The notes: generated by a model from the letters alone, not told the origin. Positions 54,946 through 63,760 are shown, counted from the stretch's first letter. The stretch is 64,000 nucleotides of DNA from Mariniflexile gromovii (GCF_017814435.1 NZ_JAGJCB010000013.1:55951-119950); one strand, 5' to 3'. Numbers and translations are program-made.

Positions 54946-55287
54946 TTACTTTATCACTAATTTTCTGGTTTCGCTTGTGTTGTTTTCAGTAATTTTAATC
55001 ACATAAACACCTTTGCTCAAATTTGAAATATTTAACTCTTTACCTGTTAAAACAGTACTGTAAATTTGTTTGCCTAACACATCGTAAAACTCAATTCTTT
55101 TGGTCAAATTTAGCTTCGATGTAATGTATATAAACGTTTTACCGTTACTAACAGGGTTAGGGTAAATAGATAGGTCTTCTATATTTTGCTGAATAGAATT
55201 TCCGTTAGCATTGTTTTGACTAAACCCAGAAAAGGCTGTAAAAAATGCTAAGACAAAAAATAAAGTTAAAAAGTAGTGTTTCTTCAT
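54946..55287 (-). CDS. Minimal T9SS protein: signal peptide plus type A sorting domain only
   Basis: A 113-aa protein: signal peptide MKKHYFLTLFFVLAFFTAFSG, a linker of about 15 residues, then a complete type A C-terminal domain (LSIYPNPVSNGKTFIYITSK, DVLGKQIYSTVL, GVYVIKITENNTSETRKLVIK). There is no room for a cargo domain. It may be a surface peptide in its own right or the remnant of a larger gene. It is divergent from the response regulator gene. Confidence 0.85.
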   Translation of the reverse strand: MKKHYFLTLFFVLAFFTAFSGFSQNNANGNSIQQNIEDLSIYPNPVSNGKTFIYITSKLNLTKRIEFYDVLGKQIYSTVLTGKELNISNLSKGVYVIKITENNTSETRKLVIK

Positions 55288-55490
55288 AAGTTCAATTCAA
55301 CGCTGTAAATATACGGAATTACAGCAAAAGTGATGCCAAAAAAGTGTTAAAGATATGCGTGTTTAAACGAAAGTTTAAATTATTGTAACTTGTTTGTTAT
55401 CTTAATGTTATTTATATTAGTTTATCAATAAATTCTTTTTATTAGTTTTATCTTTACTTAAAAAAGAAGAGCATTTATTTGTTTTGTATA

Positions 55491-56171
55491 ATGAAAAAGA
55501 AAGACATAAAAATATTATTAGTTGATGATGAACCAGACATTTTAGAAATTGTTGGTTATAATTTAACAAGCGAAGGTTATCAAGTAATAACTGCTGAAAA
55601 TGGAAGTGAAGGTGTGAAAAAGGCAAAAAAAGAACTTCCAAATTTAATTATTTTAGATGTGATGATGCCAGAAATGGATGGCATTGAAGCTTGTGAACTC
55701 ATTAGAAAACATCCTGATTTACAAAATACCCTTGTTGTCTTTTTAACTGCTAGAGGCGAAGATTATTCCCAAGTTGCAGGGTTTGATGCTGGGGCCGATG
55801 ATTATATCACCAAACCTATTAAGCCAAAAGTTTTAGTAAGCAAAGTAAAAGCACTTTTAAGACGCTTTAAAGAAGAAGAAGTTGCCGATTCGTTCAAGAT
55901 AGGAAATTTAGAAATTAATAGAGACGAGTATAAGATTACTTCAAAAGGAAAAGAAATAATTTTACCTCGAAAAGAATTTGAATTATTATCTTTATTGGCA
56001 TCAAAGCCAGGGAAAGTTTTTAAGCGCGATGAAATTCTAGACAGTGTTTGGGGTAACGAAGTTGTAGTTGGTGGCAGAACTATTGATGTGCATATTCGTA
56101 AACTTCGTGAAAAAATTGGAGACGATAGCTTTAAAACTATAAAAGGCGTTGGCTATAAGTTTGTAGATTAA
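55491..56171 (+). CDS. OmpR/PhoB-type response regulator
   Basis: A 226-aa DNA-binding response regulator. The receiver domain has LLVDDEPDILEIVGY, the phospho-acceptor Asp in LIILDVMMPEMDGIE near 53, TARGEDYSQ and the Lys in DYITKPIKPK near 103. The C-terminal winged helix has LPRKEFELLSLLASKPGKVF and IDVHIRKLREKIG. ATG at 55491 is chosen over an in-frame TTG at 55479. The stop overlaps the kinase start by 1 nt. Confidence 0.95.
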   Translation: MKKKDIKILLVDDEPDILEIVGYNLTSEGYQVITAENGSEGVKKAKKELPNLIILDVMMPEMDGIEACELIRKHPDLQNTLVVFLTARGEDYSQVAGFDAGADDYITKPIKPKVLVSKVKALLRRFKEEEVADSFKIGNLEINRDEYKITSKGKEIILPRKEFELLSLLASKPGKVFKRDEILDSVWGNEVVVGGRTIDVHIRKLREKIGDDSFKTIKGVGYKFVD

Positions 56172-57214
56172 TGCAACCAAAATTTAAAAAATCATATAGG
56201 TTTGCGGTAAAAACATCGCTTTATTTAACTATATATGTAACGCTCTTAACGAGTGTTTTTTTATTCATTTTTTATTCATTTAATATCTGGTACATATTAG
56301 TGCTGGCTGTTAGCACCTTTATATTTTCATTTTTTGTAACACAATACAGGGTAGAACGCTTTATTTATAAACGTGTAAAAAAAATATACGATGATTTAAC
56401 ACTTTTAGAATCAACCAGTATTACAAAAGGTACCATAACTACCGATATGAAAACCCTAACACAGGAAATTGATAAGTTTGCGCGTGATAAAAAGATAGAA
56501 ATAGAATCGCTTAAAGTTAGGGAGCAATATAGAAAAGAATTTTTGGGTAACGTTTCGCATGAATTAAAAACGCCTTTATTTACTGTACAGGGTTATATCT
56601 TAACGCTGCTTGATGGCGCCATGGAAGATAAAAACCTTAGGGAAAAATATCTGGAACGTGCCAGTAAAGGTGTAGAAAGATTGGGGTATATTGTGAAAGA
56701 TTTAGACATGATTACCAAGCTGGAAATAGGTGACTTAAGTTTGAATCCTGAAGTTTTTAATATCGTTGAATTGGTTGAGAACGTGTTTGATATGCTTGAA
56801 ATGAAGGCTGCCAAAAAACGGATCACACTTACTTTTGATACCGATTATTCGAAACCCATTATGGTAAATGCGGATAAAGAACGGATACAACAAGTATTGG
56901 CAAACCTAATTGTGAACTCCATTAAATACGGTCAAGAAAAAGGGACTACCGAGGTTAGTATAGAAAACTTGATAAAAAATAAAGTTATTGTTAGGGTTAC
57001 CGATAATGGTGAAGGCATTGATAAAAAAGATTTGTCTCGTATTTTTGAACGCTTTTATAGGGTTGATAAAAGTGGTTCGCGTAAAGAAGGTGGCTCTGGT
57101 TTAGGACTTTCCATTGTAAAACACATTATTGAAGCACACGACGAAAAAATATATGTAGAAAGTGAATATGGTGTTGGTAGCGAGTTTTCTTTTACCTTAG
57201 AAAAGGTTGAATAA
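56171..57214 (+). CDS. Sensor histidine kinase (PhoR-like)
   Basis: Cognate kinase of the preceding regulator, 347 aa. Two closely spaced transmembrane helices (about 14-35 and 37-55) leave almost no periplasmic sensor. A linker leads to the H-box VSHELKTPLFTVQGYILTLL near 127, then NLIVNSIKYGQEKG, VTDNGEGI and GGSGLGLSIVKHIIEAH. With so small a periplasmic part it probably senses the membrane or a partner protein. The 3' end overlaps the convergent glycosyltransferase gene by 18 nt. Confidence 0.94.
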   Translation: MQPKFKKSYRFAVKTSLYLTIYVTLLTSVFLFIFYSFNIWYILVLAVSTFIFSFFVTQYRVERFIYKRVKKIYDDLTLLESTSITKGTITTDMKTLTQEIDKFARDKKIEIESLKVREQYRKEFLGNVSHELKTPLFTVQGYILTLLDGAMEDKNLREKYLERASKGVERLGYIVKDLDMITKLEIGDLSLNPEVFNIVELVENVFDMLEMKAAKKRITLTFDTDYSKPIMVNADKERIQQVLANLIVNSIKYGQEKGTTEVSIENLIKNKVIVRVTDNGEGIDKKDLSRIFERFYRVDKSGSRKEGGSGLGLSIVKHIIEAHDEKIYVESEYGVGSEFSFTLEKVE

Positions 57215-58243
57215 TTCTTTATAATCAGTTTCATGGTCAAATGATTTCAGTCCTTTAAAATCTTCTACATCCTTTAATTTTTCTATAGTAAAAGTGTTTT
57301 GACTGCAACTAGGCACAAGCTTTAATTCTGTAAGGCGTTTTGCTAAGTATTCTTGTTCAAATTGGCCTGGAGTTGGAATAAAATATGCTTTCTTGCTAAG
57401 TTTGGCTAAATCCATAACGGTTGTGTAGCCCGAGCGCGAAATAACCAAAGCACTTTCATTTATGGTTTTTTCCAACAAATTAGAGGTCATGAAATTGTAA
57501 ATGGTCATGTTGCCAATAATTTGTATGGTTTGTTCCTTTTCCATAATCCCTTTTACAAAAACCACTTTGCCAGAATAATTTTTAAACGTTTCTAAAAGTT
57601 TGTTTTCAAGTAAAGTACGCTGAGGTTCAGGGCCCGATAACAAAACCAAAATAGGATTGATAATATTTGTATGTTTTTTTTCAAACCTGCTTAATGGTCC
57701 AATATACGTTGTAGGTATTTCGAAACTTTCCGGATGTCCTAACTTTCCGCTTAAATTAATATCGGTTTCAACATCAGGAACCCAACAAACATCAAACTTT
57801 TTAATAAATTTTTCATGAACTTTAGTACTAAACCAAGTAGTGCTGCCACTTAAAACTTTCAGCTGGTGCGTAATAAATACTGAAGGCACTTTTTTGCTGT
57901 ATACCCCCAATCTGTTGTCAGAAATAATTCCCGAAATGGTATTGTTTTCAATTAAATTCTTGATGGCTTTTTTTTCAGCTTTAATCGCTTTTAGCAATTT
58001 GGGCGAATCGGTAAGCAATTTTAATTTTAAGAATTTGCCATTTTTGGTATACGTTATATTATAAGAAGGTAATTCAACTGATGAAAGTAATGGAAATTCC
58101 TTTTGCAAAAGTGTAAGCGCAACCCCATCGCTAGCTAAAATGGGTTCAAAACCATGAGCTATCAATGCGTTTATAATGGGAATACATCTGGCTGCGTGCC
58201 CTAATCCCCAATTTAAAGGTGCCACTAAAATGCGTTTTTTCAT
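57197..58243 (-). CDS. GT-B type glycosyltransferase
   Basis: A 348-aa protein resembling UDP-sugar glycosyltransferases of the MurG/MGT type. The N-terminus ILVAPLNWGLGHAARCIPII has the His typical of the family; the C-terminal half has ALVISRSGYTTVMDLAKLSK near 265 and PTPGQFEQEYLAKRL, the donor-binding region. There is no membrane segment. Donor and acceptor unknown. It is often near this two-component pair in flavobacteria. Confidence 0.85.
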   Translation of the reverse strand: MKKRILVAPLNWGLGHAARCIPIINALIAHGFEPILASDGVALTLLQKEFPLLSSVELPSYNITYTKNGKFLKLKLLTDSPKLLKAIKAEKKAIKNLIENNTISGIISDNRLGVYSKKVPSVFITHQLKVLSGSTTWFSTKVHEKFIKKFDVCWVPDVETDINLSGKLGHPESFEIPTTYIGPLSRFEKKHTNIINPILVLLSGPEPQRTLLENKLLETFKNYSGKVVFVKGIMEKEQTIQIIGNMTIYNFMTSNLLEKTINESALVISRSGYTTVMDLAKLSKKAYFIPTPGQFEQEYLAKRLTELKLVPSCSQNTFTIEKLKDVEDFKGLKSFDHETDYKELFNLF

Positions 58244-58475
58244 GGTTTACAATTAAAGCGTTCTTACAAATTTGGGATCTATGCGCTTTGCTTCTTTCAG
58301 AAACGGTTTTTTACTAAAAATGAAAATTTATTGGTTTCAAATTTATTAAAATAAATTGTAAGAGTAATCCTTAATGTAGATTTAAATTAAATTCAAAGAT
58401 AAGCATATAAACACTCTCGTATATTTCCGTAATTTTACCAAAAATTAATTAATAATAAGAAATAGTTAGTAACCA

Positions 58476-59150
58476 GTGGGAAGTAAAAATAAGCTAAGAA
58501 GATTTAGAGAAAACGAAACTTTTGATAATGTATATCAACCAACTAGAGATGCGTTGGTTAATAATAGTTTTATATTGAAGGGAAATTGGAACCGTTCGGT
58601 GTTTAAAAATGAAAACCCGTTGGTGTTGGAGTTAGGTTGTGGTAAAGGTGAATATTCGGTGGCATTGGCAAAAAAATATCCCAACAAAAACTTTATTGGT
58701 ATTGATATTAAAGGGGCGCGTTTTTGGAGAGGCGCTAAAACAGCTGTAGAAGAAAATATACCTAATGTGGCTTTTTTACGCACACAAATAGAACTTATAG
58801 ATCACGCTTTCGCTCAAAATGAAGTTGATGAAATCTGGATTACTTTTCCCGACCCTCAAATAAAATACAAACGCACCAAGCACCGCATGACGAATGCTGA
58901 ATTTTTAAAACGTTACAAAGCCATTTTAAAACCAGAGGGTGTTGTAAACTTAAAAACCGATAGTGAGTTTATGCATGGTTACACACTTGGGTTGTTGCAT
59001 GGTGCAGGACATGAGGTGCTTTATGCCAATCATAATGTGTACAAACAAGAAGGAAGTCCAGAAGAGGTTACAAGCATTCAAACCTTTTATGAATCGCAAT
59101 ATTTAGAGCAAAATAAACCAATTACGTATATTAGGTTTAAAATTAAATAG
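58476..59150 (+). CDS. trmB: tRNA (guanosine(46)-N7)-methyltransferase
   Basis: It methylates G46 in the tRNA variable loop with SAM. The 224-aa protein begins with GTG at 58476 (MGSKNKLRRFRENETFDNVY). The SAM loop is LVLELGCGKGEYSVALAKKY near 50, followed by FIGIDIKGARFWRGAK, and EIWITFPDPQIKYKRTKHRM carries the catalytic Asp. Length is normal. LysE follows 2 nt later. Confidence 0.95.
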   Translation: MGSKNKLRRFRENETFDNVYQPTRDALVNNSFILKGNWNRSVFKNENPLVLELGCGKGEYSVALAKKYPNKNFIGIDIKGARFWRGAKTAVEENIPNVAFLRTQIELIDHAFAQNEVDEIWITFPDPQIKYKRTKHRMTNAEFLKRYKAILKPEGVVNLKTDSEFMHGYTLGLLHGAGHEVLYANHNVYKQEGSPEEVTSIQTFYESQYLEQNKPITYIRFKIK

Positions 59151-59152
59151 AT

Positions 59153-59782
59153 TTGGATATAACTGTTATCTTTTTTTTAGGCTTAATTGTAGCGTTAATT
59201 GGCGTCATTCCTCCAGGGCTGTTGAATATGACGGCGGCTAAAATTAGCCTAAAAGAAGGACATGTAAGAGGTGTTGTATTTTCCATTGGGGTATGTGTTA
59301 TTGTAATAGTGCAAACCTATTTAGCTGCTATTTTCGCTAGAAAATTAAGTAATCATTTGGAAATAGTTGATGTGCTTCAACGTGTTGCCTTTGTTATTTT
59401 TGTACTCATAACCATTTATTTTTTATTTGTAGCAAAAAAAGAGCCTAAAGAGGTTTTAGAGTCTACTAGATGGAGTAAAAAAGGCAGATTTTTTCAAGGG
59501 ATATTTTTATCTGCTATAAACATATTTCCTATTCCGTACCAAGCGTATATGACCATCACGCTGGCCTCAATTAATTGGTTGGATTTTAGTCAAATTAGTA
59601 TTATTTCGTATGTGGCGGGTGCTGTTATGGGTACATTTGTAATGCTTTATATTTATATGTTTTTTTTCGATAAAATAAAAGATAAATCCATTACATCCCA
59701 AAAAAGCATGAACTACCTTATAGGAGGTATTACGGGTGTTATTTCAATAATTACACTCATAAACATTATTAAGGAAATGTAA
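59153..59782 (+). CDS. LysE family exporter
   Basis: A 209-aa membrane protein with six helices of the LysE/RhtB type; IPPGLLNMTAAKISLKEGHV near 18 is the family signature. The start is a TTG at 59153, since the first ATG in frame would remove the first helix. Substrate (amino acid or related) unknown. It is 2 nt after trmB and 3 nt before the next gene, so an operon is likely. Confidence 0.85.
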   Translation: MDITVIFFLGLIVALIGVIPPGLLNMTAAKISLKEGHVRGVVFSIGVCVIVIVQTYLAAIFARKLSNHLEIVDVLQRVAFVIFVLITIYFLFVAKKEPKEVLESTRWSKKGRFFQGIFLSAINIFPIPYQAYMTITLASINWLDFSQISIISYVAGAVMGTFVMLYIYMFFFDKIKDKSITSQKSMNYLIGGITGVISIITLINIIKEM

Positions 59783-59785
59783 GAT

Positions 59786-60115
59786 ATGCAACCAGAAACA
59801 CTCAATTTTTTTGATAAAGTTTATGAAGTTGCCAAACAAATCCCTTATGGCCGCGTTACCAGTTATGGGGCTATTGCCATGTATTTAGGAGCCGTAAAAA
59901 GTGCTCGTATGGTTGGGTATGCCATGAATGGTTCGGTAGGTAAAGATGTGCCAGCCCACCGAGTTGTAAATAGAAAAGGTTTGCTAACAGGTAAGCATCA
60001 TTTTGACGGTACAAACTTAATGCAGCAACTTTTAGAAAGTGAAGGGATTAAAGTAGTTGATAACCAAATTCAAGATTTCGAAAAGGTGTTTTGGAATCCT
60101 TCAAAGGAATTGTAG
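59786..60115 (+). CDS. MGMT-domain protein, alkyltransferase-like
   Basis: A 109-aa protein with the winged-helix DNA-binding domain of alkylguanine transferases (QIPYGRVTSYGAIAMYLGAV near 18, GYAMNGSVGKDVPAHRVVNR near 45). The active-site PCHRV appears as PAHRV, so the methyl-acceptor Cys is missing. This identifies it as an alkyltransferase-like (ATL/YbaZ) protein that flags O6-alkylguanine for other repair. Last gene of the trmB run. Confidence 0.92.
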   Translation: MQPETLNFFDKVYEVAKQIPYGRVTSYGAIAMYLGAVKSARMVGYAMNGSVGKDVPAHRVVNRKGLLTGKHHFDGTNLMQQLLESEGIKVVDNQIQDFEKVFWNPSKEL

Positions 60116-60119
60116 TTTT

Positions 60120-60157
60120 CAAATACCAAATACCAAATACCAAATACCAAATACCAA
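60120..60157. repeat. Seven-base tandem repeat
   Basis: Five exact copies of CAAATAC followed by a partial copy, in the 292-bp gap between the alkyltransferase-like gene and mrp. The rest of that gap holds AT-rich sequence and the mrp promoter box. Confidence 0.85.
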
Positions 60158-60282
60158 AATATATTATTTCCTAATTCTTCAAAAATTTACAAATAATTAC
60201 AAATCCGAATCAGTCATAACAAAACCAAATATTAGCATCAATCATTTCAATTCAATCACTTTACATTTTAAATAATTCACAG

Positions 60283-60290
60283 TATCTTTG
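60283..60290 (+). promoter_or_regulatory. -7 promoter box of the mrp operon
   Basis: TATCTTTG, a TAnnTTTG match 117 nt before the mrp ATG, leaving a long leader in which I see no known element. Confidence 0.5.
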
Positions 60291-60407
60291 CGTTTTAGAA
60301 TGATTCTTAATAAATGTAGAGAATAATGATTTTAGATCAATAAAAAGAACTTTAGAAACGGTGTCTTTTTCTTTAATCTATTTTTCATATCTCATATCTC
60401 AAAAAAA

Positions 60408-61547
60408 ATGAAACTTAATAAACAAGATATACTTAAAGCTCTGGAAACTATTACAGTAGTAGGCGAAGGACAAAACATGGTAGAAAGTGGTGCCGTAACC
60501 AATGTAGTGACTTTTGGTGATGAGGTTATAGTAGATATTACCATAAAAAACCCAAGTTTACAGGCTAAAAAACGTACTGAAGTTGACATACTTAAAACCA
60601 TACACGAACAGGTTTACGAAAAAGCTAAAATAACCATCAACGTAAAAGTGGATGCACCTGCTAAACCTAAAGCCAATGTTATAAAAGGAAACCCAATTCC
60701 GGGAATTCAAAATATTGTAGCCGTAGCTTCTGGAAAAGGTGGCGTAGGTAAATCTACCGTAACATCAAATTTGGCGGTAACTTTGGCAAAAATGGGTTTT
60801 AAAGTAGGGGTTTTGGATGCCGATATTTATGGGCCATCCATCCCTATTATGTTTGATGTAGAGGCTGAAAAACCTTTGGCAGTAAATATTAATGGGAAAT
60901 CTAAAATGAAACCTGTTGAAAATTATGGTGTCAAAGTATTATCCATTGGCTTTTTTACACAACCAAACCAAGCCGTAGTTTGGCGCGGGCCTATGGCTGC
61001 AAAAGCATTGAATCAAATGATTTTTGATGCACATTGGGGCGAACTCGATTTTATGCTTATCGATTTACCACCTGGTACAGGCGATATCCATTTAAGCATC
61101 ATGCAATCATTACCTATTACAGGTGCTGTGGTGGTAAGTACACCGCAAAATGTGGCATTGGCAGATGCTAGAAAAGGCGTTGCCATGTTCCAACAAGAAA
61201 GTATTGATGTGCCTGTATTAGGAATTATAGAAAATATGGCATACTTTACACCCGAAGAATTGCCAAACAACAAGTATTATATATTTGGAAAAGAAGGTGC
61301 TAAAAACCTAGCCGAAGATATCAATGTGCCATTTTTAGGTGAAATTCCATTGGTGCAAAGCATTCGTGAGGCAGGTGACGTTGGTCGTCCAGCAGCATTG
61401 CAAACCGCCACACCTTTAGAACAGGCTTTTGAAAAACTAGCACAAAACGTAGTGCAAGAAGTGGTAAACCGTAACGAAAACTTACCACCTACCGAAGCAA
61501 TAAAGATTACAACCATGGCTGGATGTTCAGCAGTTAAAAAGAAATAA
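60408..61547 (+). CDS. mrp: Mrp/ApbC-type Fe-S cluster carrier ATPase
   Basis: A cytoplasmic P-loop ATPase that carries and delivers Fe-S clusters. The 379-aa protein has an N-terminal MIP18/DUF59 domain (1-80), the deviant Walker A ASGKGGVGKSTVTSNLAVTL near 106, LDADIYGPSIPIMF and DFMLIDLPPGTGDIHLSIMQ. The paired CxxC of some family members is absent: the C-terminus has GCSAVKKK with a single Cys. The stop is directly followed by the NifU-type gene. Confidence 0.95.
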   Translation: MKLNKQDILKALETITVVGEGQNMVESGAVTNVVTFGDEVIVDITIKNPSLQAKKRTEVDILKTIHEQVYEKAKITINVKVDAPAKPKANVIKGNPIPGIQNIVAVASGKGGVGKSTVTSNLAVTLAKMGFKVGVLDADIYGPSIPIMFDVEAEKPLAVNINGKSKMKPVENYGVKVLSIGFFTQPNQAVVWRGPMAAKALNQMIFDAHWGELDFMLIDLPPGTGDIHLSIMQSLPITGAVVVSTPQNVALADARKGVAMFQQESIDVPVLGIIENMAYFTPEELPNNKYYIFGKEGAKNLAEDINVPFLGEIPLVQSIREAGDVGRPAALQTATPLEQAFEKLAQNVVQEVVNRNENLPPTEAIKITTMAGCSAVKKK

Positions 61548-61793
61548 ATGACAACAGAAGAAGTTAGAGCAAATGTAGAGAAAGCATTAGATGAAATTCG
61601 CCCGTTTCTGCAAAGTGACGGTGGCGATATCTCTTTATTGGCCATAGAAGACAACGATACTATAGTGAAAGTACAGTTGGAAGGCGCATGCGTAGGTTGT
61701 ACCGTTAACCAAATGACGTTAAAGTCGGGTGTGGAAATGACCATAAAAAAGTATGTGCCACAAATAGAAAAAGTGGTAAATATTCTATCATAA
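61548..61793 (+). CDS. NifU-like Fe-S scaffold domain protein
   Basis: An 81-aa protein made of the NifU C-terminal domain: LQSDGGDISLLAIEDNDTIV and the cluster-binding GACVGCTVNQMTLKSGVE near 47, with the CxxC. It would assemble or carry an Fe-S cluster with the Mrp ATPase encoded immediately upstream (no spacer). Confidence 0.95.
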   Translation: MTTEEVRANVEKALDEIRPFLQSDGGDISLLAIEDNDTIVKVQLEGACVGCTVNQMTLKSGVEMTIKKYVPQIEKVVNILS

Positions 61794-61839
61794 AAAAATA
61801 AATACCTTTCCAAATAAAATCAAAATACATAAATAATAT

Positions 61840-61847
61840 TACTTTTG
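61840..61847 (+). promoter_or_regulatory. -7 promoter box of the ferredoxin gene
   Basis: TACTTTTG, a TAnnTTTG match 58 nt before the ferredoxin ATG. Confidence 0.45.
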
Positions 61848-61905
61848 TCGGGTGGTTTTGGCATGCATGGTGCTAAGTAACCCGTAGTATAAGTAAAATA
61901 GAGTT

Positions 61906-62235
61906 ATGCAAGATATTACTATAAAAATTACAGATAGAGACGGTGTTACACACGAAGTGGTGGCACCAACCGATATGGCAATGAATTTAATGGAAGTAGT
62001 ACGTAGTTACGAGCTGGCACCAGAAGGCACCATTGGTATTTGCGGTGGTATGGCTATGTGCGCATCTTGCCAGTGCTATGTGTTGAGTGATACTGAATTG
62101 CCGCCAATGAGCGATGACGAAGAAGCGATGCTGTCCGAAGCTTTTGATGTAAAAGATAACAGCCGTTTAGGGTGCCAAATCCAAATGACACCTGATATGA
62201 ACGGTCTTGAGGTAGAGCTAGCTCCTGAAAGTTAG
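61906..62235 (+). CDS. Adrenodoxin-type [2Fe-2S] ferredoxin
   Basis: A small electron carrier of 109 aa. Cluster ligands follow the CX5CX2C...C pattern: Cys46, Cys52 and Cys55 in GICGGMAMCASCQCYVLSD, and a fourth Cys in SRLGCQIQMTPDMNGLEVEL near 90. An extra Cys57 is present. Its place after mrp and the NifU-type gene suggests a role in Fe-S biogenesis, though it has its own promoter box. Confidence 0.94.
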   Translation: MQDITIKITDRDGVTHEVVAPTDMAMNLMEVVRSYELAPEGTIGICGGMAMCASCQCYVLSDTELPPMSDDEEAMLSEAFDVKDNSRLGCQIQMTPDMNGLEVELAPES

Positions 62236-62321
62236 CCAATTCCTATCTTTCCGCTCCACTCAAGATAAACTACAGCAGGAATCTCACGATACAAAAACTC
62301 CAAATTTTAATTGAAGTATTT

Positions 62322-62491
62322 GGGTGTTCCCTTATCCTGAAACAAATTCAGGAACTGGATCGGGCTTTTTGTCATTCCTGCGAATCCCGATAGCTATCGG
62401 GAAGGAATCCACAATTAAAGTTAAATCTTTCTTTTTAAGTTATTTTCTTTTAATAGAAAACCAAAAGGATTTCCACTTCTATCCCTAACTC
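62322..62491 (+). repeat. Short palindromic repeat, copy 3, with nested palindromes
   Basis: It begins GGGTGTTCCC, passes GGATCGGGCTTTTTG as in copy 2, and ends AAAAGGATTTCCACTTCTAT then CCCTAACT, so both ends match the family at 19951-20035 and 35797-35943. Two other palindromes sit inside: TCCTGAA/TTCAGGA (62335-62353) and the perfect CCCGATAGCTATCGGG (62386-62401). Confidence 0.6.
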
Positions 62492-62697
62492 ACCTGCCAG
62501 CAAAGTCTATTCTTTACCGTTATGGCGAGGTACTAAGCCTTCGGTTTGTAATTTAGCTTTGAATATTTTGTAAAATTCGTTTAAAAAACCACTTATTTTG
62601 TAAGTGAATATTTATTAAATTCGTAAATATATAATGTTAAGTAATAGTAAATATTTATTGGTGCATGTAATAACACCAAGAACTGAGTACATATAAC
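62492..62697. other. Repeat remnant and AT-rich leader before the orphan gene
   Basis: With copy 3 of the repeat this makes a 462-bp stretch without a gene. CGTTATGGCGAGGTACTAAGC at 62518-62538 is a fragment of the CGTCATTGCGAGG family. The rest is AT-rich, with a small TTGGTG/CACCAA hairpin at 62658-62679 just before the next start. No RNA gene is seen. Confidence 0.5.
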
Positions 62698-63684
62698 ATG
62701 AAAGAAAACTCGAGGAAAATAGTATTAGGACATCCCTTTTCAGGAGCTCTATATGCCTATTTTGATAAAGAATTAAATAATGGAAATTATTTGGAGGCAA
62801 GTAAATATCATGGTTACTACAAAACACTATATAGAAAACAATACGAATCATTCATAGAGATATCAATTGCGTTTTCATTACTTTTTGATGATATTATTAT
62901 TCCAGCCGCAGATAACCCTGTGCCTGATTACCAAAAATACCAAACGAATGGGGATTATTATAACCCAGATTTCGGATTATTTTTCACATGGAGAGATGAT
63001 GCTAATTATGCTCATATAGTTTCAGAAAAAATAGATTTTGCATTAAATGACCTAATTATCAAACAAAAATTGATGAAAATACCAAAACCAGCGCATAATC
63101 AGATTTTGCATGAAGTTTATTACGAAATCTCAATGGCTAAAAGATTTGATTGTCCCATTTTAACGTCAGGATTAAGGCAAGAATTGGCAAAAAGGATATC
63201 GATTTTAGAATCAGATAACAACCCTGAATTTGCAGACTTGAAAAAAGTAACTTTTGTTGATTATTATTTAGATATAACAGGACTTTTATTCCAGCCAATG
63301 AATATTGACTCATTTTGTTATTTAAAATCAGAAAATGATTTAAGAAAATATGCTGATGGATTTGTAAATATCCTTGAAACGTTTGAGATGAAGGATAATA
63401 ATAGTGTAAAAATAGAATTGCTGAAATTAATTCAAGAAGCAATTAATAAAGATAAATTAAATTCTAAGATTTCTGGTGCTTTCTCTACAAGTTCAAGTGT
63501 ATTGAGTTATGCGGGATTGATACCAGTAGTAGGAACTGTAGCCGGAATAAGTAGTATAGTATCTGACATTACTTCAAAAGGAATAGATAAACTAAATGTT
63601 AAAAATAGATGGTTTGAGCTATCTTCTCAAATAGAAAGGATAAAATCAAGAGAAAAATTGAAAAAAGCATTAAATAAAATGTAA
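62698..63684 (+). CDS. Orphan protein of unknown function next to an insertion sequence
   Basis: A 328-aa protein I do not recognise. The first 240 residues look soluble and are rich in Tyr, Asp and Asn (NYLEASKYHGYYKTLYRKQY, ISIAFSLLFDDIIIPAADNP). Near 270-300 lies a Gly/Ser-rich hydrophobic stretch, SSVLSYAGLIPVVGTVAGIS, followed by a basic helical tail (QIERIKSREKLKKALNKM). No signal peptide. AT-rich codon use and the flanking repeats and IS suggest acquired DNA. The hydrophobic C-terminal segment could be membrane-active, which is speculation. Confidence 0.65.
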   Translation: MKENSRKIVLGHPFSGALYAYFDKELNNGNYLEASKYHGYYKTLYRKQYESFIEISIAFSLLFDDIIIPAADNPVPDYQKYQTNGDYYNPDFGLFFTWRDDANYAHIVSEKIDFALNDLIIKQKLMKIPKPAHNQILHEVYYEISMAKRFDCPILTSGLRQELAKRISILESDNNPEFADLKKVTFVDYYLDITGLLFQPMNIDSFCYLKSENDLRKYADGFVNILETFEMKDNNSVKIELLKLIQEAINKDKLNSKISGAFSTSSSVLSYAGLIPVVGTVAGISSIVSDITSKGIDKLNVKNRWFELSSQIERIKSREKLKKALNKM

Positions 63685-63760
63685 ATACAGTACTAAAAAC
63701 ATATAAAATAATAATAGAGAAAGTAGTTACAATTCTTTAAAAAACCGTTGACAATAATTA

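Noticed and set aside
59786..60115. Active O6-methylguanine-DNA methyltransferase
   Set aside because: The PCHR acceptor motif reads PAHR, so the Cys is missing; it is called an alkyltransferase-like protein instead.
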